NCBI RefSeq assembly: GCF_002960625.1
Contig: NZ_POJH01000020.1
Coordinates: forward strand, 1-35,716
Direction: 5' to 3'
From: Streptococcus suis
GTDB taxonomy: Bacteria; Bacillota; Bacilli; Lactobacillales; Streptococcaceae
Length of the DNA stretch: 35,716 nt
Shown here: positions 1 to 9,585 of the stretch, piece by piece
Layout: every line of letters begins with the position of its first letter
How positions within the stretch are numbered: the stretch's first letter is position 1
The notes under the pieces: generated by a model
Databases searched by the model: none
Seen by the model: the letters and a program-made list of their open reading frames with translations, nothing else
Told to the model about the DNA's origin: nothing
Program-made: the position numbers and the translations under genes

Positions 1-88
1 TAATCAGACGAGCCTCGTGAGTAGCAGGTAAATCCCAAGCAAGATTTAATTCCAAACTTAACTGATTTGTGTTATACTGTTTATACAT
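1..88 (-). CDS. Partial transposase, N-terminus only (IS1182-like)
   Basis: Reading the minus strand from position 88 to the window edge gives an uninterrupted frame that begins MYKQYNTNQLSLELNLAWDL and continues PATHEARLI. The pattern NQ-x-SLEL-x(6)-LP-x-x-HEARLI resembles the start of IS1182-type transposases (YNTNQ-x-x-LPL...IP-x-NHL-x-R-x-I). An AAAGG ribosome-binding site lies seven bases before the ATG at 88; the ATG at 94 is in frame but too close to it. The rest of the gene is outside the window, so completeness and the catalytic residues cannot be judged. Its presence next to hsdR suggests an insertion at this end of the restriction locus. Family assignment is from memory of the N-terminal pattern and is moderate. 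Confidence 0.55.
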   Translation of the reverse strand, partial: MYKQYNTNQLSLELNLAWDLPATHEARLI

Positions 89-144
89 TTTCATGCCTTT
101 CTAGTTGTTTTGTCGTTATTATAATTATAAAGCATGAAATGGAA

Positions 145-180
145 AACGAGCAACTCCTAATTGGAATTGCTCGTTTTTTT
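145..180. terminator. Rho-independent terminator
   Basis: AACGAGCAA pairs with TTGCTCGTT and inner TCC with GGA, followed by seven T. It lies between the leftward transposase start and rightward hsdR, so it would insulate hsdR from rightward read-through. Confidence 0.75.
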
Positions 181-273
181 ATATGTGAGAAGCTAGTTTT
201 TGCCCAGCCTCTTTTCTTGAGTTCAATATGTGAGTTGATATACAGGCCCGTCCTCCTGTAAATTGTCATTTTA

Positions 274-282
274 TGCTATACT
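274..282 (+). promoter_or_regulatory. Extended -10 promoter of hsdR
   Basis: TGCTATACT is an extended -10 (TGnTATACT) about 25 bases before the hsdR ribosome-binding site GAGGG (304-308). No good -35 lies 17 bases upstream. hsdR therefore seems to have its own promoter. Confidence 0.45.
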
Positions 283-314
283 GTATATAGTATTATTTTA
301 ACCGAGGGATGAAG

Positions 315-3300
315 ATGCCAAATGTAGATTATACAAAAATCAGCTTACCTGTTGCGGAGTTGACTAACGGAATTGTTCTAGAAGAGTTTATAAAATCAGA
401 ACGTTACAATCGCGATATTTATCAGACTGAAAGCGAGATGGAGAAACGCCTAATAGATGATTTGGTGCAGGGACAGCAGTATGAACGTTTTTTAGGACAT
501 AGTCCTACAGAATTACTTGCCAATCTCAAACTACAGTTGGAAAATTTGAATGGTGTGAGTTTTTCAGCAACGGAGTGGCAACGTTTCTTGGATGAATACC
601 TCAATAAGCCAAATGAAGGAATGGTTGAAAAAACCAGAAAAATTCAAGAAGACCATATTTATGATTTTGTTTTTGACGATGGACATGTGCAAAATATTTC
701 ACTACTTGATAAGAAGAATATTCATCGAAATAAACTGCAAGTGATGAACCAGATGATCCAGAAAGGTAGTCATACCAATCGCTATGATGTGACTATTTTG
801 GTCAATGGTTTGCCTTTGGTACAGATTGAGTTGAAAAAGAGAGGTGTTCCCATCAGCCAAGCCTTTCATCAGATTCATCGCTATACCAAGGAAAGTTTCA
901 ATAGTGAAAATTCTCTTTTTCAATACATACAGCTGTTTGTTATTTCAAATGGGACATTTACACGCTATTTCTCAAATACTGTTGAGCGAAACAAGAATAA
1001 TTTTGAGTTTACCTGTGAGTGGGCAGATAGAAAAAATCATGCTATTCATGATTTAGAGGATTTCGCTCAAACATTTTTAAATAAGACAACGCTTCTATCG
1101 ATTTTGATCAAGTACTGTATTTTTAATGCTGAGGATGTTCTCCTAGTGATGCGCCCATATCAGATTGCGGCGACAGAATCCATTTTAAATCGTATTCATC
1201 TTGCTTATCAAAACAAGCTCTATGGGAAAGTAGAAGGAGGAGGCTATATCTGGCATACAACAGGATCAGGTAAGACTCTGACGTCTTTTAAGACAGCTCG
1301 ATTGGCTACAGAATTGGAGTATATTGATAAGGTTTTCTTTGTGGTGGACCGCAAGGATTTGGACTATCAAACCATGAAGGAATATCAAAAATTCCAGAAA
1401 GATTCTGTTAATGGTAGCAATGATACCAAGCAACTAAAAGAGGCAATTGAGAAAGATGATAGTCGTATTGTTGTCACAACGATTCAAAAGCTGAATCATT
1501 TCACTAAAAAATACCCTAATCATCCAATTTATGATAAGCAATGTGTCATGATTTATGACGAATGCCATCGTTCGCAGTTTGGGGATTCTCAGAAGAAAGT
1601 AAACAGTAGTTTCCGAGCCAATTACCAGTTTGGTTTTACAGGAACACCGATTTTTGCTGATAATACTCTCACTGGTCAAACAACTCAGGACATATTTGGG
1701 CATCAGTTGCATTCCTATAGTATTACAGATGCCATTCGTGATAATAAGGTTTTAAAGTTTAAGGTAGACTATAACAACGTTGCTCCGAAGTTTCGTGAGG
1801 AAGAGGTCCAAGCAGGTCACGAAAAAGATCTCCGCATTCTTCGTCAAATTGAGAAAAAAGCCCTGTTGGCTCCTGAACGAATTTCTAAGGTAGTTGAACA
1901 TATCCTATCCGTCTATCCGGTTAAAACTCATCGTGAGATTAGCCATATTGTTAAGATAAAAAATGTTGATGGAGATACGTTAAGAAAGCAACGCATGCGA
2001 GGTTACAATGCGATGTTGGCTGTACAAAATGTATATGCTGCTAAGATGTACTACGAAGAGTTACATAATCAGCAAGCAAGCATTCCAGAGGAATGTCGTT
2101 TGAGAATTGGGATGATATACAGCTTTGCTGCAAATGAGGAGCAGGCTGCTTATGGTGATATTTATGATGAAGATTTCAATCCCTCAGCGATGGAATCATC
2201 CGCGAAAGAATTTCTAGATAGGGTGATTGCTGATTATAATAAGTCTTTTAGTACTTCATTCTCAACAGAAAGTCAATCCTTTCAGAACTATTATAAAGAC
2301 TTGTCTCAACGAACCAAAAATAAGGAAATTGATCTTCTGATTGTTGTTGGAATGTTTTTGACAGGTTTTGATGCCCCTACAATGAATACCTTGTTTGTAG
2401 ATAAAAATTTACGCTACCATGGTCTGATTCAGGCTTATTCACGGACCAATCGTATTTTGTCAAAGGACAAGCCGTTTGGAAATATTGTTTGCTTCCGGGA
2501 TTTGGAAAAAGCTACAATCGATGCTTTAAAGTTATTCGGTGAGGATAACAATATCTATATTACGCTGGAGAAATCCTATCAGGAGTATATGGAAGGTTTT
2601 GAGGATGAGGAAACAGGTGTTATAGTTCGTGGGTATAAAGAAGTTTGTCGAGAAATGTTGACAAAGTTTCCGGATCCGACTGAAATTTATCTGGAATCTG
2701 AGAAAAAAGAATTTGTTGGTTTATTTGGTGAATTACTGAAACTCGATAATGTATTACGAAATTTTGATGAGTTTACAGATGAAGAACGCTTGATTTCACT
2801 GGGACTTATGCAAGATTATCGTAGTAAGTATGTCGATATTCGTGAGGAATCCTATCACTCAGGGGGACGTGATGGTCACCAACCTGAGATTGATCTGTCC
2901 GATTTAGAATTTGAAATTGAGTTGTTAAAATTAGATGAAATCAACCTCGACTATATCATCGTCTTAATTTCTGAAAAAGCAAATGAAGATATTACAAAAG
3001 AACAGCTTCAAAACCAAGTATCACGTGTGATTCGTTCAACTATTGATATGCGTGCAAAAGAAAGGCTTGTTATGGATTTCATTCGTGATAGTAATCTAGA
3101 TGAGTTAAAAGATAATCAGACTATATTAGAAGCTTTTTATCATTATGCTAGAAAGTCAAAACAGGAACAGATTGAATTATTCGCACAAACACAACAATTG
3201 CAAGGCGATTATAAACTATTTATTGAAGCAGCTATTTTGCGAGGTTTTGCATCAACTGCTGGAACAGATTTAAATGCTCTTATGCCACCAACTTCAAGAC

Positions 3301-3380
3301 GGCAAGGTGCGCGTGAGAAAAAGAAACAAGAAATTTTACACCAGTTACAAGAATTGGTCGAAACATTTACAGGAATCTAA
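315..3380 (+). CDS. hsdR: Type I restriction enzyme R subunit
   Basis: HsdR is the motor and nuclease subunit of type I restriction-modification; with HsdM and HsdS it translocates unmethylated DNA and cuts it. Visible features are an N-terminal PD-(D/E)xK-type nuclease region around residues 150-180 (NGLPLVQIELKKRG, the E-x-K step), Walker A WHTTGSGKT near residue 315, the DEAD-like box IYDECH, motif III GFTGTP, and a second RecA domain with FLTGFDAP and AYSRTNRIL. About 1021 residues is normal for the EcoR124-like group. I choose the ATG at 315 because GAGGG (304-308) is six bases upstream; the ATG at 309 touches it. No hsdM or hsdS is in the window; a transposase lies upstream. The frame is intact, so the protein is probably functional if partners exist elsewhere. 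Confidence 0.93.
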   Translation: MPNVDYTKISLPVAELTNGIVLEEFIKSERYNRDIYQTESEMEKRLIDDLVQGQQYERFLGHSPTELLANLKLQLENLNGVSFSATEWQRFLDEYLNKPNEGMVEKTRKIQEDHIYDFVFDDGHVQNISLLDKKNIHRNKLQVMNQMIQKGSHTNRYDVTILVNGLPLVQIELKKRGVPISQAFHQIHRYTKESFNSENSLFQYIQLFVISNGTFTRYFSNTVERNKNNFEFTCEWADRKNHAIHDLEDFAQTFLNKTTLLSILIKYCIFNAEDVLLVMRPYQIAATESILNRIHLAYQNKLYGKVEGGGYIWHTTGSGKTLTSFKTARLATELEYIDKVFFVVDRKDLDYQTMKEYQKFQKDSVNGSNDTKQLKEAIEKDDSRIVVTTIQKLNHFTKKYPNHPIYDKQCVMIYDECHRSQFGDSQKKVNSSFRANYQFGFTGTPIFADNTLTGQTTQDIFGHQLHSYSITDAIRDNKVLKFKVDYNNVAPKFREEEVQAGHEKDLRILRQIEKKALLAPERISKVVEHILSVYPVKTHREISHIVKIKNVDGDTLRKQRMRGYNAMLAVQNVYAAKMYYEELHNQQASIPEECRLRIGMIYSFAANEEQAAYGDIYDEDFNPSAMESSAKEFLDRVIADYNKSFSTSFSTESQSFQNYYKDLSQRTKNKEIDLLIVVGMFLTGFDAPTMNTLFVDKNLRYHGLIQAYSRTNRILSKDKPFGNIVCFRDLEKATIDALKLFGEDNNIYITLEKSYQEYMEGFEDEETGVIVRGYKEVCREMLTKFPDPTEIYLESEKKEFVGLFGELLKLDNVLRNFDEFTDEERLISLGLMQDYRSKYVDIREESYHSGGRDGHQPEIDLSDLEFEIELLKLDEINLDYIIVLISEKANEDITKEQLQNQVSRVIRSTIDMRAKERLVMDFIRDSNLDELKDNQTILEAFYHYARKSKQEQIELFAQTQQLQGDYKLFIEAAILRGFASTAGTDLNALMPPTSRRQGAREKKKQEILHQLQELVETFTGI

Positions 3381-3391
3381 AGGAGTAAACC

Positions 3392-3628
3392 ATGACATTT
3401 GAAGAAATTTTACCCGGCCTCAAGGCCAAGAAAAAGTACGTTCGCACAGGCTGGGGCGGGGCGGAGAACTACGTCCAGCTCTTTGACACCATCGAGGTAC
3501 ACGGGCAAAAGCTGGAGGCGACGCCCTATTTCCTCATTAACGTGACCGGCGAGGGTGAGGGCTTCTCCATGTGGAGCCCGACCCCCTGCGACGTCCTTGC
3601 GACCGACTGGGTAGAAGTCCATGACTAA
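3392..3628 (+). CDS. DUF2829 / Tad2-like small protein
   Basis: A 78-residue protein matching the DUF2829 pattern: an N-terminal FEEILPGLKAKKKYVRTGWG segment, a central YFLIN, and a C-terminal W-x-P-x-x-x-D-x-L-A-x-DW signature (WSPTPCDVLATDW). This family includes Tad2, a phage protein that sequesters the cyclic ADP-ribose-type signal of Thoeris defence; many other members are uncharacterised phage or chromosomal proteins. Here it starts 11 bases after hsdR with a good AGGAG and overlaps the next gene by 8 bases, so it is probably co-transcribed with both. By hand count the gene is about 56% GC, far above hsdR, which points to a separate origin. Family call is fairly firm; anti-defence function is only an inference. 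Confidence 0.7.
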   Translation: MTFEEILPGLKAKKKYVRTGWGGAENYVQLFDTIEVHGQKLEATPYFLINVTGEGEGFSMWSPTPCDVLATDWVEVHD

Positions 3629-4319
3629 GACAGCCCTCATCACCGGCGTTTCCAGCGGCATTGGTTTAGCACAGGCGAAGATTTTTTTGGAAAATGGCTG
3701 GCGTGTCTTCGGGATTGATTTGGCTAGCAAGCCTGATTTAGCAGGCGATTTCCACTTTCTACAGCTGGACCTGACAGGCGATTTAAGCCCAGTCTTTTCA
3801 TGGTGCCAGACAGTTGACGTTCTCTGTAATACAGCAGGCATACTAGACGATTACCGTCCCCACCTGAATATCGAGGAGGATGAATTGGCTCGCATCTTCG
3901 CGGTCAATTTTTTCGCGGTGACTAGACTAACTCGTCCCTATCTGCAACAAATGGTGGACAGACAGTCTGGCATCATTATCAATATGTGCTCCATTGCCTC
4001 CAACCTAGCAGGTGGTGGAGGCTCTGCCTACACCGCCTCCAAGCATGCTTTGGCAGGCTTTACCAAGCAGCTGGCTCTGGACTATGCCAAGGACAAGGTC
4101 CAGGTCTTCGGCATTGCTCCTGGTGCCGTCCAAACAGGCATGACCCAGAAGGACTTTGAGCCTAGTGGCCTGGCGGACTGGGTGGCAGACCAGACCCCTA
4201 TCGGACGCTGGACCCAGCCCAGCGAAATCGCAGAGCTGACCTTCATGCTAGCCAGTGGCAAATTCACCTCCATGCAGGGCCAGATTATTACTATTGACGG
4301 CGGCTGGAGTTTGAAGTAG
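3621..4319 (+). CDS. SDR-family oxidoreductase (FabG-like)
   Basis: Short-chain dehydrogenase/reductase of 232 residues. The N-terminal nucleotide-binding motif is TGVSSGIG (residues 8-15), with the structural NTAG equivalent CNTAG and the catalytic set N (IINMCSIAS), Y-x-x-x-K (YTASKHALAG) and the following IAPGAVQTGM loop. The final IDGGW is typical of the tetrameric classical SDR group that includes 3-oxoacyl-ACP reductases. The substrate is not predictable; the fatty-acid genes that usually accompany fabG are absent, so it is likely a stand-alone NAD(P)H-dependent reductase. The start overlaps the DUF2829 gene by 8 bases with a weak AGAAG site, suggesting translational coupling. The next gene follows after 13 bases. 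Confidence 0.88.
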   Translation: MTKTALITGVSSGIGLAQAKIFLENGWRVFGIDLASKPDLAGDFHFLQLDLTGDLSPVFSWCQTVDVLCNTAGILDDYRPHLNIEEDELARIFAVNFFAVTRLTRPYLQQMVDRQSGIIINMCSIASNLAGGGGSAYTASKHALAGFTKQLALDYAKDKVQVFGIAPGAVQTGMTQKDFEPSGLADWVADQTPIGRWTQPSEIAELTFMLASGKFTSMQGQIITIDGGWSLK

Positions 4320-4332
4320 AAAGGAAAATCCC

Positions 4333-4806
4333 ATGACACCAACACAAGTCTGGCAAGAATTTCTTGCCATCAATCCCCAAGCAGGTCCTGAGCCGGAGGC
4401 CTGGGCCTTTGGGGCGGAAGCTGATCGACTGGCTGACTTGGTGGCTAGAGGCATCAAAACCTCGACCAGCTCTGCCCATGCCCTCTATGCAGTAGAGGGA
4501 GAAGAAATCCCAACAGCTGGTGGCTATGACATCATTCTGGACGGACAAGGTCAGGCTGTGTGCATTATCCAGACCACCAAGGTCTATGTGATGCCCTTTT
4601 CCCAAGTGACGGAAGAACATGCCTATAAGGAGGGCGAGTTCCGTCAGGGAGGTGACTTGTCTGACATAAAAGCGAAAAGTCTGATTCACTGGCGGCAGGT
4701 TCATGAAGAGCTTTTCACTATCTGGCTGGCAGAAGCAGGCCTGTCCTTCTCAGAAGATATGCTGGTTGTCTGTGAAGAATTTGAATTGGTTTATCCTAAA
4801 ATGTAA
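4333..4806 (+). CDS. ASCH domain protein
   Basis: A 157-residue single-domain protein. The early G-x-K-T-S-T segment (GIKTSTSSAHALY), the central strand with VCIIQTTKVYVMPFSQV, and the acidic C-terminal half fit the ASCH fold, a PUA-like beta barrel proposed to bind RNA or nucleotides; some members are hydrolases acting on modified nucleosides. No catalytic function can be read off here. AAAGGA lies before the ATG, 13 bases after the SDR stop, so it is likely the last gene of the hsdR-led transcript. No clear terminator follows; a new promoter begins about 30 bases downstream. Confidence 0.75.
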   Translation: MTPTQVWQEFLAINPQAGPEPEAWAFGAEADRLADLVARGIKTSTSSAHALYAVEGEEIPTAGGYDIILDGQGQAVCIIQTTKVYVMPFSQVTEEHAYKEGEFRQGGDLSDIKAKSLIHWRQVHEELFTIWLAEAGLSFSEDMLVVCEEFELVYPKM

Positions 4807-4833
4807 GTTTTTTCTGGTTCGCCTCTGGTTTTT

Positions 4834-4842
4834 TGGTATAAT
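4834..4842 (+). promoter_or_regulatory. Extended -10 promoter
   Basis: TGGTATAAT is an extended -10 about 30 bases before the start of the 4873 gene, which has AGGAGG as ribosome-binding site. Confidence 0.5.
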
Positions 4843-4872
4843 AATATAAAAACAAAAAACTAGGAGGATCCT

Positions 4873-5187
4873 ATGGATAAACAACGTGTTATTGATTTGT
4901 TGGACCAGCTTTCTCCCATTCTGGCCGGGAAAGAGGAAACAACCGGCAAAGAACTGACGGAGAAATTGCAGTCAGCCTTGCTTGTGACCAAGGAAGATGT
5001 GGCCAGTAAGGACGGTGTGGCTTTGGCAACCAGTTTATCAGGCTTTGTTCAGGCCATTTCCAATGCTAGCTTGCCTGGCGCCAATCTCCGTTTTACAGAC
5101 CAAGAACGCCCTGTCTGGGAGGAGTTTAAAGTCCTGACGGAACAAATTAGAGAGGACGGTCTGCGAGGTCTTCACTTAACGATTTAA
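4873..5187 (+). CDS. Small hypothetical protein
   Basis: A 104-residue acidic, probably soluble, mostly helical protein without signal peptide or membrane segment. It starts MDKQRVIDLLDQLSPILAGK and is rich in Leu, Glu and Lys in a helical-bundle-like pattern; I recognise no catalytic motif and no confident family. The gene has its own extended -10 promoter, a strong AGGAGG site and a clean terminator immediately after the stop, so it is a genuine single-gene unit. An immunity-type four-helix bundle would fit the size and composition but has no sequence support here. Confidence 0.7.
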   Translation: MDKQRVIDLLDQLSPILAGKEETTGKELTEKLQSALLVTKEDVASKDGVALATSLSGFVQAISNASLPGANLRFTDQERPVWEEFKVLTEQIREDGLRGLHLTI

Positions 5188-5206
5188 GGAGCTCAGGCTC
5201 CTTTTT
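5186..5206 (+). terminator. Rho-independent terminator
   Basis: AAGGAGC and GCTCCTT form a perfect 7-bp stem with a TCAG loop and a T-tract. The 5' arm overlaps the TAA of the 4873 gene. Confidence 0.85.
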
Positions 5207-5258
5207 GCTTGACTTAAAACTTGGCACACTTCTGGTATTTTCCAAAAAAGCTAAAATT

Positions 5259-5267
5259 TGCTATAAT
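5259..5267 (+). promoter_or_regulatory. Extended -10 promoter of glmU
   Basis: TGCTATAAT is an extended -10 element, 33 bases before the chosen glmU start. It probably drives glmU, the Nudix gene, macP and mtnN. Confidence 0.6.
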
Positions 5268-5269
5268 AG

Positions 5270-6682
<1,413 letters not shown>

Positions 6683-6690
6683 GTACTATT

Positions 6691-7236
6691 ATGAATTTTG
6701 AAGAAAAAACCATCAACCGTACTGAGATTTTCAAGGGTCATATCTTTGATGTTGTTGTCGATGATGTGGCTTTGCCAAATGGTGGGACTGGCAAGCGCGA
6801 ACTGATTTTTCACAAGGGGGCGGTCTGCGTCTTAGCAGTTACTCCAGAAGGTAAGATGATTTTGGTCAAACAATATCGAAAGGCTATCGAGCGCGCTATT
6901 TATGAAATTCCAGCAGGAAAGTTGGAACTAGGCGAAGAAGATACGCTGGAAGATGCTGCCTTGCGTGAGTTAGAGGAAGAAACGGGCTATACCAGTGAAA
7001 AGCTGACCTTATTGGCAGATTTCTACTCTGCTATCGGTTTTTGTAATGAGCGCATTCGCCTCTATTTAGCTGATAACTTGGTTAAAGTGGAAAACCCTCG
7101 TCCCATGGATGAGGACGAGGTCATTGAACTGTCTTATGTAACCCTAGAAGAAGCCTTGGACTTGGTCGCAAGTGGGGATATTTGTGATGCCAAGACTATT
7201 ATGGCGGTTCAATATTTACAACTCATGAGAAAGTAG
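6691..7236 (+). CDS. Nudix hydrolase, ADP-ribose pyrophosphatase type
   Basis: A 181-residue Nudix protein. The Nudix box is complete: G-x(5)-E-x(7)-REL-x-EE-x-G, seen as GEEDTLEDAALRELEEETGY near residues 81-100. The upstream strand with KQYRKAIERAIYEIPAGKLE matches the ADP-ribose pyrophosphatase subgroup (cleaving ADP-ribose to AMP and ribose-5-phosphate). It follows glmU by 8 bases and macP starts 10 bases later, a gene order I recall from other streptococci. Ribosome-binding site is weak, compatible with coupled translation. Family firm; substrate inferred from similarity to the ADPRase group. Confidence 0.9.
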   Translation: MNFEEKTINRTEIFKGHIFDVVVDDVALPNGGTGKRELIFHKGAVCVLAVTPEGKMILVKQYRKAIERAIYEIPAGKLELGEEDTLEDAALRELEEETGYTSEKLTLLADFYSAIGFCNERIRLYLADNLVKVENPRPMDEDEVIELSYVTLEEALDLVASGDICDAKTIMAVQYLQLMRK

Positions 7237-7246
7237 GAAATTGGCA

Positions 7247-7567
7247 ATGGGCAAGCCCTTGTTAACGGATGAAATACTAAAACGAGTGAAAAAAATGCAG
7301 GAGGCGGATACAGATGAACGCTTTGGACATTTTAGTCCCAAGCAAACTGTATCCATGGATGAAAAGATTTTTGAGCCCATTTTAGATGAAGACTACCAAG
7401 GCTATGAGGAAGGGCAGACCATCCGTATCCCTGTCAAACCATCGGTGGTCAAAAGTCGAAGAATTGAAACCATCAAACGCGAAGAATTTCGGGGAAAAGT
7501 CAACAAAATTCTCTTTTGGGTCATCCTTTTACTGATTGTCTTTATCATTGCTGTCTTGTTTATTTAA
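7247..7567 (+). CDS. macP: MacP-like cell wall synthase accessory protein
   Basis: A 106-residue protein with a cytoplasmic N-terminus starting MGKPLLTDEILKRV, a basic stretch KSRRIETIKREEFRGKVNK and one C-terminal membrane helix (FWVILLLIVFIIAVLFI). This layout, the MGKPLLTDE start and the place between a Nudix gene and mtnN match pneumococcal MacP, the membrane-bound activator of the class A penicillin-binding protein PBP2a, which is phosphorylated on Thr by StkP. Candidate phosphorylation sites lie in the Thr-containing region before residue 45. I choose ATG 7247 over the in-frame TTG 7241 because AGGA at 7234-7237 is better spaced from it. The identification rests on pattern and context. 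Confidence 0.7.
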   Translation: MGKPLLTDEILKRVKKMQEADTDERFGHFSPKQTVSMDEKIFEPILDEDYQGYEEGQTIRIPVKPSVVKSRRIETIKREEFRGKVNKILFWVILLLIVFIIAVLFI

Positions 7568-7576
7568 GGAGAAATC

Positions 7577-8266
7577 ATGAAATTTGGAATTATCGCAGCC
7601 ATGCCCCAGGAGCTGAAGATTTTGGTAGAGCAGCTCCAAGACAAGGTAGAAGTAGCTGTCTTGGGTCGGACCTATTACCAAGGCCGTATTGGTCAGCATG
7701 AAGTAGTGCTTGTCCTGTCGGGCATTGGCAAGGTCATGTCAGCTATGTCTGTGGCCATCTTGGCTGACCGCTTTGCAGTGGACGCCATTGTCAACACAGG
7801 CTCAGCAGGGGCAGTAGCTGACGGGATCGCCATCGGTGATGTGGTGGTAGCTACTCACTTGGCCTACCACGATGTCGATGTGACGGCTTTTGGCTACGCT
7901 TTTGGGCAAATGGCAGGGCAGGAATTGTATTATCCAGCTGACCAAGTTCTGTTAGAACAGTTAACAGGCGTTTTGGCAGAGCAGGAAATAACCAGCCATC
8001 TGGGTCTGATTGTGACTGGTGACAGTTTTATCGCCGGTCAAGATAAGATCGCCAGCATAAAGGAACATTTCCCAGAAGTTCTGGCTGTGGAGATGGAAGG
8101 AGCGGCTATTGCCCAAGCGGCCGTTAATACAGGTAAACCTTTCTTGGTTATCCGTGCTATGAGCGATACGGCCCAAGGGGATGCCAACATTACCTTTGAT
8201 GAATTTATTATCCAGGCAGGTGAACGGTCTGCCCAGACTCTGATTGCTTTCTTAGAACAAGTTTAA
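7577..8266 (+). CDS. mtnN: 5'-methylthioadenosine/S-adenosylhomocysteine nucleosidase
   Basis: MTA/SAH nucleosidase (Pfs) hydrolyses methylthioadenosine and S-adenosylhomocysteine, feeding methionine recycling and supplying the S-ribosylhomocysteine used for autoinducer-2. The start MKFGIIAAMPQELKIL, the NTGSAGAV loop, the MEGAAIAQA substrate-binding motif and the catalytic Asp in RAMSDTAQGDA are all present; 229 residues is standard. A good AAGGAG precedes the ATG, ten bases after macP, and a strong bidirectional terminator closes the operon. Confidence 0.95.
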   Translation: MKFGIIAAMPQELKILVEQLQDKVEVAVLGRTYYQGRIGQHEVVLVLSGIGKVMSAMSVAILADRFAVDAIVNTGSAGAVADGIAIGDVVVATHLAYHDVDVTAFGYAFGQMAGQELYYPADQVLLEQLTGVLAEQEITSHLGLIVTGDSFIAGQDKIASIKEHFPEVLAVEMEGAAIAQAAVNTGKPFLVIRAMSDTAQGDANITFDEFIIQAGERSAQTLIAFLEQV

Positions 8267-8290
8267 AACCCAGCCAGGTGGCTGGGTTTT
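8265..8290. terminator. Bidirectional terminator
   Basis: AAAACCCAGCC and GGCTGGGTTTT form an 11-bp perfect stem with a 4-base loop. It lies between the convergent mtnN and cyclophilin genes and has A/T tracts on both sides, so it serves both strands. Confidence 0.92.
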
Positions 8291-8292
8291 CT

Positions 8293-9099
8293 TTATTCAA
8301 AGGTGTAATCTTTCAGTATTTCAATGGCTTCGATTTTGACATCTGTTTTTGGCTTGTCACTGCTATCTGTTTCGACAGTAGCGATCTTATCCACAATATC
8401 CATTCCTTCGATGACTTGTCCAAAGACAGTATGCTTACCATCTAGGTTTGGATTTCCGCCATTCTTATAGGCTTCGATGATTTTCCCTGGATAGCTTGAG
8501 GACGAGAGTTGGCTAGACATATCAGTTGTATTCTGGTTGATAAAGAACTGACTGCCGTTGGTTCCTGCGCCAGCATTGGCCATAGATAATGAACCGCGGA
8601 TATTGTAGAGGAAGGCAGAAATTTCATCTTTGAAACCATAGCCGGCGTCGATAGTTGTTCCCTTGCCAGCCCAGATAGATTCACCACCTGTGCCATTTCC
8701 TAGAGGGTCTCCTCCTTGAATCATGAAATCCTTGATAACCCTGTGGAAAATGGTGCCATTGTAGTAGCCGTTTTTGGCATGGGTCAGGAAGTTTTCCACT
8801 GTTAATGGTGCTTGCTCTGGGAAGAGTTTGATAGTGATGTCCCCTTGGGTCGTTTTGATTTTTACAGCCGCCTCGTTTTCAGCAATATCGCTAGATAGCT
8901 GTGGGAAGCTAGCATCGGGATTGTTGATGGCGTAGGCTAGGTCTTTGGCATACTTACTAGACGCAGTTGTGTCTGTGGTGGTTGCCAGGGTCGAACTGGA
9001 GCTAGATGAGCTTGATTGTTCAGTGCTGGTAGTGGAATTGCTCGCACAGGCAGTTAATAAAATTGTGGATGCTAGAGCAAAAAATAGTCGTTTTTTCAT
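8293..9099 (-). CDS. Cyclophilin-type peptidyl-prolyl isomerase lipoprotein
   Basis: A 268-residue surface protein. The signal peptide [18 protein letters not shown] ends in a lipobox with Cys18, so it should be lipid-anchored outside the membrane. A Ser/Thr-rich linker (residues 20-48) leads to a cyclophilin domain from about residue 80 to the end, with [37 protein letters not shown] and GSQFFIN; Arg in FHRVI and Gln in MIQGGDP are the usual active-site residues. It probably assists folding of secreted proteins. It is convergent with mtnN and shares its terminator; AAAGGA precedes the ATG. Confidence 0.93.
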   Translation of the reverse strand: MKKRLFFALASTILLTACASNSTTSTEQSSSSSSSSTLATTTDTTASSKYAKDLAYAINNPDASFPQLSSDIAENEAAVKIKTTQGDITIKLFPEQAPLTVENFLTHAKNGYYNGTIFHRVIKDFMIQGGDPLGNGTGGESIWAGKGTTIDAGYGFKDEISAFLYNIRGSLSMANAGAGTNGSQFFINQNTTDMSSQLSSSSYPGKIIEAYKNGGNPNLDGKHTVFGQVIEGMDIVDKIATVETDSSDKPKTDVKIEAIEILKDYTFE

Positions 9100-9209
9100 G
9101 GAAAATCCTTTCTGGGAAACGTAAAATTATGCTCATTTTACCATGATTTCATACAATTTTCAATTTTCTGCTGAAGTGACAAAATTTCTATAGATTTTTG
9201 TGGATAATT

Positions 9210-9218
9210 TGATATACT
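9210..9218 (+). promoter_or_regulatory. Extended -10 promoter of DUF2500 gene
   Basis: TGATATACT is an extended -10, 26 bases before the ATG at 9244, with AAGGAG between them. Confidence 0.5.
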
Positions 9219-9243
9219 ATTAGTAAAAAAGGAGCAGTTAAGT

Positions 9244-9585
9244 ATGGAAGATTTGGTTAATAGTTCAGGTTTGGATATGATGTTTTTCTACGCTCTTGCG
9301 ACACTCATACTAGGAACCGTTTGTTTTCAGATATTCAAAAATACGACGGAGTGGCTTCGTAATAATCAGTCACCAAGAGAAAGGTGTACTGCCAAGCTGG
9401 TTGCCAAACGGACCCATGTCTTTGGCAATGAAATGGCACGGACCAATTATTATGTGACTTTCGAATGGGAAGGCAAACGGCAAGAGTTTCGTGTTCGCTC
9501 GGATGAATTTGCCCTCTTGGCTGAGGGCGACAGGGGAACCCTACATTTTCAGGGGACCCGATTCCTAGGCTTTAATCGGAGCTAG
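9244..9585 (+). CDS. DUF2500-like membrane-anchored protein
   Basis: A 113-residue protein with one N-terminal membrane helix (MMFFYALATLILGTVCF, about residues 13-29) and a small beta-rich domain. The pattern AKLVAKRTHV..NYYVTFEWEGKRQEFRV...ALLAEGDRGTLHFQGTRFLGF matches what I remember of DUF2500, a family of short membrane-anchored proteins without known function. It is monocistronic: own extended -10, AAGGAG site, and a terminator hairpin whose 5' arm begins inside the coding sequence. Confidence 0.75.
   Translation: MEDLVNSSGLDMMFFYALATLILGTVCFQIFKNTTEWLRNNQSPRERCTAKLVAKRTHVFGNEMARTNYYVTFEWEGKRQEFRVRSDEFALLAEGDRGTLHFQGTRFLGFNRS

Noticed and set aside
67..261. Open frame of 64 codons on the + strand
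   Set aside because: It runs through the 145-180 terminator, has no ribosome-binding site and covers the reverse-strand transposase start.
3410..3841. Long reverse-strand frame opposite the DUF2829 and SDR genes
   Set aside because: Product of high GC in those genes; no start signals and no recognisable domain.
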